Assembly: GCA_019635285.1 (NCBI GenBank)
Contig: JAHBZS010000004.1
Span: 1-64,000 of the forward strand
DNA from: Rubrivivax sp.
GTDB taxonomy: Bacteria; Pseudomonadota; Gammaproteobacteria; Burkholderiales; Burkholderiaceae_C
Direction: 5' to 3'
Length of the DNA stretch: 64,000 nucleotides
The translations under genes and the position numbers were made by a program. The notes beneath the pieces are model-generated. The model had not been told where the DNA came from, ran no database searches, and saw only the letters and a program-made list of their open reading frames with translations. Shown here piece after piece: positions 60,318 to 64,000 of the stretch (within the stretch, counting starts at the first letter, position 1; each line of letters begins with the position of its first letter).

Positions 60318-61208
60318 ATGAACGACCGCATCCGTGAACTCGGCTTCTTCCTGCGCGTGTCGGAGGAGGAAAGCTTCTCGTCGGCCGCGCGCAGTCTGGA
60401 CCTGGACCCGTCGACCATCAGCAAGGTCATCCAGCGGCTGGAGAACCGCCTCGGCGTGCGGCTGTTCCACCGGACGTCGCGGGTGCTGCAGCTGACGCAG
60501 GAAGGCGAACACTTCCTGGCCGCGGCGCAGAAGGTGATGCAGGCACTGGAGGAAGCCGAGACCGCCGTCAGCCCCGCGGTGACCGAAGCCACCGGCGTGC
60601 TGCGCCTGAGCAGCACCGCCGCCTTCGCGCGGCGCCGTCTTGCACCGCTGATCCCGGCCTTTCTCAAGGCCCATCCGGCGGTGCGCGTGGAGATCGTCGT
60701 CGCGGCAACGCCGCCGGACCTGTTCGAGCAGCAGATCGACATCTCGTTCCAGAGCGGCAACATCCCCGATTCGACGCTGGTGGCGCGGCGCATCACCACC
60801 GCGCGCTGGCACCTGTGCGCCGCACCGGCCTACCTGGCGCGCGCCGGCACGCCGCAGACGCCGGACGAACTGCACGGCCACCATTGCCTGAACTTCCTGC
60901 CCGGGTCCTTCCGCAGCCGCTGGCCGTTGAAGAGCGGCGACCAGGTGCACACGCACGAGCCGAAGGCCATTGCCGCGGCCAACAATGGCGACGTGCTGTG
61001 CACGCTGGCGACGATGGGCGTGGGCATTGCCCGCCTCGCCGACTATCACATCGATGCCGAACTGCACAGCGGCGCGTTGGTGAAGGTGCTGCCTGACCAT
61101 GAGCTGGACCGCGAGCCGATCTACGCCGTGTTCGCCAGCAAGCGCCACCTGAGCCCGCGCGTGCGGATCTTCCTCGAACACGCTGGCGAGCGGCTGAGCG
61201 CCGATTGA
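60318..61208 (+). CDS. LysR-family transcriptional regulator
   Basis: This 296-residue protein starts at ATG 60318. The N-terminal winged helix-turn-helix (about 5-62) has FSSAARSLDLDPSTISKVIQRLENRLGVRLFHRTSR. The effector domain follows from about residue 90. The sequence of the effector domain (VRVEIVVAATPPDLFEQQIDISFQSG) fits the CrgA/AaeR-like branch. It is in the same direction as its neighbours, so it may be cotranscribed. It probably controls this catabolic cluster. Confidence 0.9.
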   Translation: MNDRIRELGFFLRVSEEESFSSAARSLDLDPSTISKVIQRLENRLGVRLFHRTSRVLQLTQEGEHFLAAAQKVMQALEEAETAVSPAVTEATGVLRLSSTAAFARRRLAPLIPAFLKAHPAVRVEIVVAATPPDLFEQQIDISFQSGNIPDSTLVARRITTARWHLCAAPAYLARAGTPQTPDELHGHHCLNFLPGSFRSRWPLKSGDQVHTHEPKAIAAANNGDVLCTLATMGVGIARLADYHIDAELHSGALVKVLPDHELDREPIYAVFASKRHLSPRVRIFLEHAGERLSAD

Positions 61209-61292
61209 CGATCCCCGGCTGTGCCGCCCCGGCACAGTTGCTTGGTGAGCGGCCGGCTTGCCGATCGATCGTGCGGGCGCGATGCTGCCCGC

Positions 61293-62474
61293 ATGCAGAC
61301 TCCCTCTTCCCCCGACGCACTGTCCGGCCTGCAGGTGCTGGACTTCACCATCGTCATGTCCGGCCCGATGTGCACGCGCATGCTGGCCGATGCCGGCGCC
61401 GACGTGGTCAAGGTCGAGCCACCGGCCGGCGACGTGGTGCGCCAGCGTGCGCCGGTGCGCGGCGGCATCAGCACCTATTACGCCTCGATGAACTGCGGCA
61501 AGCGCAGCGTCGTGCTCGACCTGGGCACCGAAGACGGCCGGCGCGTCGCGCGCGAGCTGGCGGCGCTGGCCGACGTGGTGGTCGAGAATTTCCGGCCCGG
61601 CGTGATGAAACGGCTGGGCCTGGACTACGCCACGCTGGCCGCCGGAAACCCGCGCCTGATCTACGCGTCGATCTCCGGCTTCGGCCAGAGCGGCCCGAAG
61701 GCCGGCGCGCCGGCCTATGCGCCGGTGATTCATGCGACATCCGGCTACGAGGCGGCGCATCTGGAGTACCAGCGCGACCAGAGCCGGCCGATGAACAACG
61801 GCATCTTCCTCGCCGATGTGCTGGGGGCGAGCTACGCCTTCGGCGCGATCCAGATGGCGCTCTACGAACGCGAACGCAGCGGCCGGGGCCAGCACATCGA
61901 CGTCTCGCTGATGGACTCGGTGCTCGGCATGCTGATCTACGAAATGCAGGCCGCGCAGTTCCCGCCGGATCGGCGGCGCCAGGTGTACGAGCCGGTGCGC
62001 GCCGCCGACGGCTGGGTGATGGTGGCCGCGGTCACGCCGAAGAACCAGGAGGTGCTGTTCGACGTGATCGGCCACCCCGAGGCCAAGACCGACCCGCGCT
62101 TCGCAACGGTCGCGGCCAAGGAGTCCAACTGGCCCGCGCTGCTCGAGCTGATCGAAGGCTGGACCCGGCAACGCAGCGGCGCCGAATGCGAAGAGCTGCT
62201 GATGGCGGCCGGAGTCCCCTGCAGCCGCTACCGCAGCGTGGCCGAGGCGATGGAGGACCCGCAGGTGGCCGCGCGCGGCTTCCTGGCCGAGCTGGGCGAA
62301 GGCGATGGCCGCTTCAAGTGCGCCAACCTGCCCTTTCTGCTGAGCCGCACGCCCACCCGCGCGCGCCCGCTGCTCGCCGCGCTGGGCGAACATGGCGAGC
62401 AGGTGCTGCGCGAGAAGCTGGCGCTCGACGATGGGGCCATCGAGGCGCTGCAACGGCACGGGGCGCTGGGGTGA
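61293..62474 (+). CDS. Class III CoA-transferase (CaiB/BaiF family)
   Basis: This 393-residue enzyme moves CoA between acids. The start at ATG 61293 gives GLQVLDFTIVMSGPMCTRMLADAGADVVKVEPPAGD, the family N-terminus. The catalytic Asp lies in GRGQHIDVSLMDS (about 217). Further conserved parts are VVENFRPGVMKRLGLDY and RSGAECEELLMAAGVPCSRY. It presumably activates the acid made by the two oxidation steps. The stop overlaps the next gene's GTG start by 4 bases. Confidence 0.9.
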   Translation: MQTPSSPDALSGLQVLDFTIVMSGPMCTRMLADAGADVVKVEPPAGDVVRQRAPVRGGISTYYASMNCGKRSVVLDLGTEDGRRVARELAALADVVVENFRPGVMKRLGLDYATLAAGNPRLIYASISGFGQSGPKAGAPAYAPVIHATSGYEAAHLEYQRDQSRPMNNGIFLADVLGASYAFGAIQMALYERERSGRGQHIDVSLMDSVLGMLIYEMQAAQFPPDRRRQVYEPVRAADGWVMVAAVTPKNQEVLFDVIGHPEAKTDPRFATVAAKESNWPALLELIEGWTRQRSGAECEELLMAAGVPCSRYRSVAEAMEDPQVAARGFLAELGEGDGRFKCANLPFLLSRTPTRARPLLAALGEHGEQVLREKLALDDGAIEALQRHGALG

Positions 62475-64000
62475 AGATTCCGGACATCGACCCGGGGTTG
62501 CTGCCCGGCGATGAAGAACGAGCGCTGTTGCGCGATTCGCTGCGCGGCTGGTTGCAGCAGCACTGGCCGGCGACCGGCGCCGTGAAACGCAGCGCCGACA
62601 GTGCCGCAGCCACGGTGCTGTGGTCGGGCCTGGTGCAGCAGGGCCTGGGCGCGCTGGGCAGCGACCCGGTCGAAGGCGGCTTGCGCGAAGCGCTGGTGGC
62701 GATGGAAGAACTCGGCCGCGCCGCGGCGCCGGCGCCGCTGGCCGGGGCGCTGCTGGCCAACCTGCTGCTGGGCCGCCTCGGTGCCCAGCTCGAATTGCTG
62801 GCTCCGCTGCATCAGGGCGAGATGCGGCTGGCGGTGGCGCTGGACGGCACGCTACAGATCGACGGCAGCCAGGCCGGCGGCACGTTGTCACCGGTCGATG
62901 GCGCGGCCCATGCGACGCAACTGTTGGCGCTGCTGCCACAAGGCCTTGCGCTGGTGGACCTGCGGGCCGGCGGCGCGCAGGTGGAGCCGGCGCGTGCGCT
63001 GGGGCTGGAGGGCGCCGCCGGCTGGTGCCAGCTGCGGCTGCACAACGCGCCGGCGCGCAGCGTGCCGCTGGCGCCAAAGGCCGCCGCCGCGGCGCGCCCG
63101 CTGCTGCGCCTGCTGCTGCTGGCGCGCGCGCATGGCGCGGCGCGGCGCGCCTTCGAGCTGGCCGTGGACTATGCCAAGGAGCGCCGCCAGTTCGGCCAGC
63201 CGATCGGCCGCTTCCAGGCGGTGCAGCACAAGCTGGCCAACGGCTTGATCGCACTGGAAGGCGTGCGCCTGACGCTGCACCACGCCGCGGCCGCATTTGA
63301 CCTGGGCCAGCCCGACTGGCGCTACCACGCCGCTGCCGCGCCGGCCTTCGGCGCGCAGGCGCTGCGCCAGGTGGCGCTGGAGACGCACCATGCCTTCGGC
63401 GCCATCGGCTACGCCGAGGAACACGAAGCGCCGCGCCACTTCCGTCGCGCGCACCTGGACACCCTCGTGCTGGGCGGCGCCATCGAGGCGCGGCGCGAGC
63501 TGGCGGCCTGGCTGCTGGACGACGACACCGCCACGCTGCCCGAATACGACCTGGGCGCAGCCGGCAATGCGCTGCGCCGCGAGGTGCGCGACTGGCTGCA
63601 GACACACTGGACGGGTGAGCGCAAGGCGGCCTTCGACCGCCAGCCCTTCCACGAGCGCGAGTTCGACGCCGCCTTCGCCCGCGACATCGGCCGCACCGGC
63701 TGGATCGGCCTGGCCTGGCCCCACGAGTTCGGCGGCCAGGCGCGCAGCCCGCGCGAGCAGCTGGCCTTCATCGAAGTGATGGAGCGCGCCGAAGCGCCGC
63801 GCATCGGCGCTGCAGTGCAGGCCAACGCGCTGATCATGCACGGCACGCCGGAGCAGCGCGCACGCTACCTGCCGGAGATGCTGCGCGGCGAGGCCATGCA
63901 CGGCATGGGCTACAGCGAGCCCGACGCCGGCAGCGACCTGGCGTCGCTGCGCACGCGCGCCGTGCGCGACGGTGACCAGTGGGTCATCAACGGCCAGAAG
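62471..64000 (+). CDS. Fused acyl-CoA dehydrogenase, truncated by the window end
   Basis: From GTG 62471 the frame is open for 510 codons to the last base. The first about 350 residues look like an acyl-CoA dehydrogenase lacking much of the middle domain: an N-terminal helical region, then a C-terminal helical domain with VDYAKERRQFGQPIGRFQAVQHKLA and ALETHHAFGAIGYAEEH. A second unit then begins (NALRREVRDWLQTHW) with GWIGLAWPHEFGG, IMHGTPEQRARYLPEML and MGYSEPDAGSDLASLRT. This tandem arrangement resembles FadE34-type fused dehydrogenases of side-chain or branched acyl-CoA breakdown. The start overlaps the CoA-transferase stop. Confidence 0.85.
   Translation, partial: MKIPDIDPGLLPGDEERALLRDSLRGWLQQHWPATGAVKRSADSAAATVLWSGLVQQGLGALGSDPVEGGLREALVAMEELGRAAAPAPLAGALLANLLLGRLGAQLELLAPLHQGEMRLAVALDGTLQIDGSQAGGTLSPVDGAAHATQLLALLPQGLALVDLRAGGAQVEPARALGLEGAAGWCQLRLHNAPARSVPLAPKAAAAARPLLRLLLLARAHGAARRAFELAVDYAKERRQFGQPIGRFQAVQHKLANGLIALEGVRLTLHHAAAAFDLGQPDWRYHAAAAPAFGAQALRQVALETHHAFGAIGYAEEHEAPRHFRRAHLDTLVLGGAIEARRELAAWLLDDDTATLPEYDLGAAGNALRREVRDWLQTHWTGERKAAFDRQPFHEREFDAAFARDIGRTGWIGLAWPHEFGGQARSPREQLAFIEVMERAEAPRIGAAVQANALIMHGTPEQRARYLPEMLRGEAMHGMGYSEPDAGSDLASLRTRAVRDGDQWVINGQK

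Noticed and set aside
58815..63605. A very long minus-strand open frame (1596 codons) across the catabolic cluster
   Set aside because: It lies antisense to four well-supported genes, its translation is low-complexity His/Arg/Ala/Gln-rich, and it has no domain; it is a high-GC shadow.

Overview
The window looks like chromosome plus an integrated conjugative element from a high-GC betaproteobacterium, most likely order Burkholderiales. The grounds are strong GC bias at third codon positions, the protein families present, and a short G/C-rich intergenic repeat of a kind familiar from that order (about 58.67 kb). No rRNA, intact tRNA, CRISPR array or intact integrase was found.

Region 1 (0.06-7.4 kb, minus strand) is a metal-efflux operon. 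A small exported Cys-containing protein (CopL-like) is followed by an outer-membrane channel, a periplasmic adaptor fused to a CusF-like metal-binding domain, and an RND pump of the CusA/CzcA type.

Region 2 (7.7-11.9 kb) is the DNA-processing module of a MobH/F-type (SXT/R391-like) conjugative element: a TraI_2-domain relaxase-like protein whose HD-type metal ligands are replaced, the coupling ATPase TraD, and a DUF4400-type membrane protein. Region 5 (34.3-54.7 kb) is the matching mating-pair module, in the order pilin, TraL-E-K-B, DsbC-like, TraV-C, TrbI, S26 protease, TraW-U, TrbC, TraN, TraF-H-G, with many 4-bp start/stop overlaps.

Between the two transfer modules lies about 22 kb of cargo. 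Region 3 (11.9-28.5 kb) is a defence island. It holds an Abi_C-type protein, a type I restriction-modification operon with a toxin-antitoxin set inserted between hsdS and hsdR, a CI-like regulator divergent from a NADAR protein, and a five-gene minus-strand operon. That operon encodes SIS-HAD, phosphoribosyltransferase, AAA-type ATPase, an unknown Rossmann-like protein and a PfkB kinase, and it reads like a nucleotide- or sugar-based conflict system. A wrecked tyrosine integrase (28.55-28.96 kb) separates it from region 4.

Region 4 (29.2-33.8 kb) is a tight six-gene operon: an NTF2-fold protein with a C-terminal tail, a radical SAM/SPASM enzyme, a PqqD-like recognition protein, a B12-binding radical SAM enzyme, a second radical SAM/SPASM enzyme and a small tautomerase. 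It looks like an unassigned peptide-maturation (RiPP-like) or cofactor pathway. Regions 3 and 4 are the two best candidates for an undescribed system.

Region 6 (54.7-55.8 kb) is a junction. It has a small membrane protein, a perfect 13-bp hairpin terminator, the 3' half of a tRNA-Arg(ACG) gene, and fragments of a GNAT toxin-like gene and an XRE antitoxin-like gene. Region 7 (55.85-64 kb) is a chromosomal-type catabolic cluster: BKACE, GMC oxidoreductase, aldehyde dehydrogenase, LysR regulator, class III CoA-transferase, and a fused acyl-CoA dehydrogenase cut by the window end. It suggests oxidation of an alcohol to an acid and then CoA-dependent degradation.
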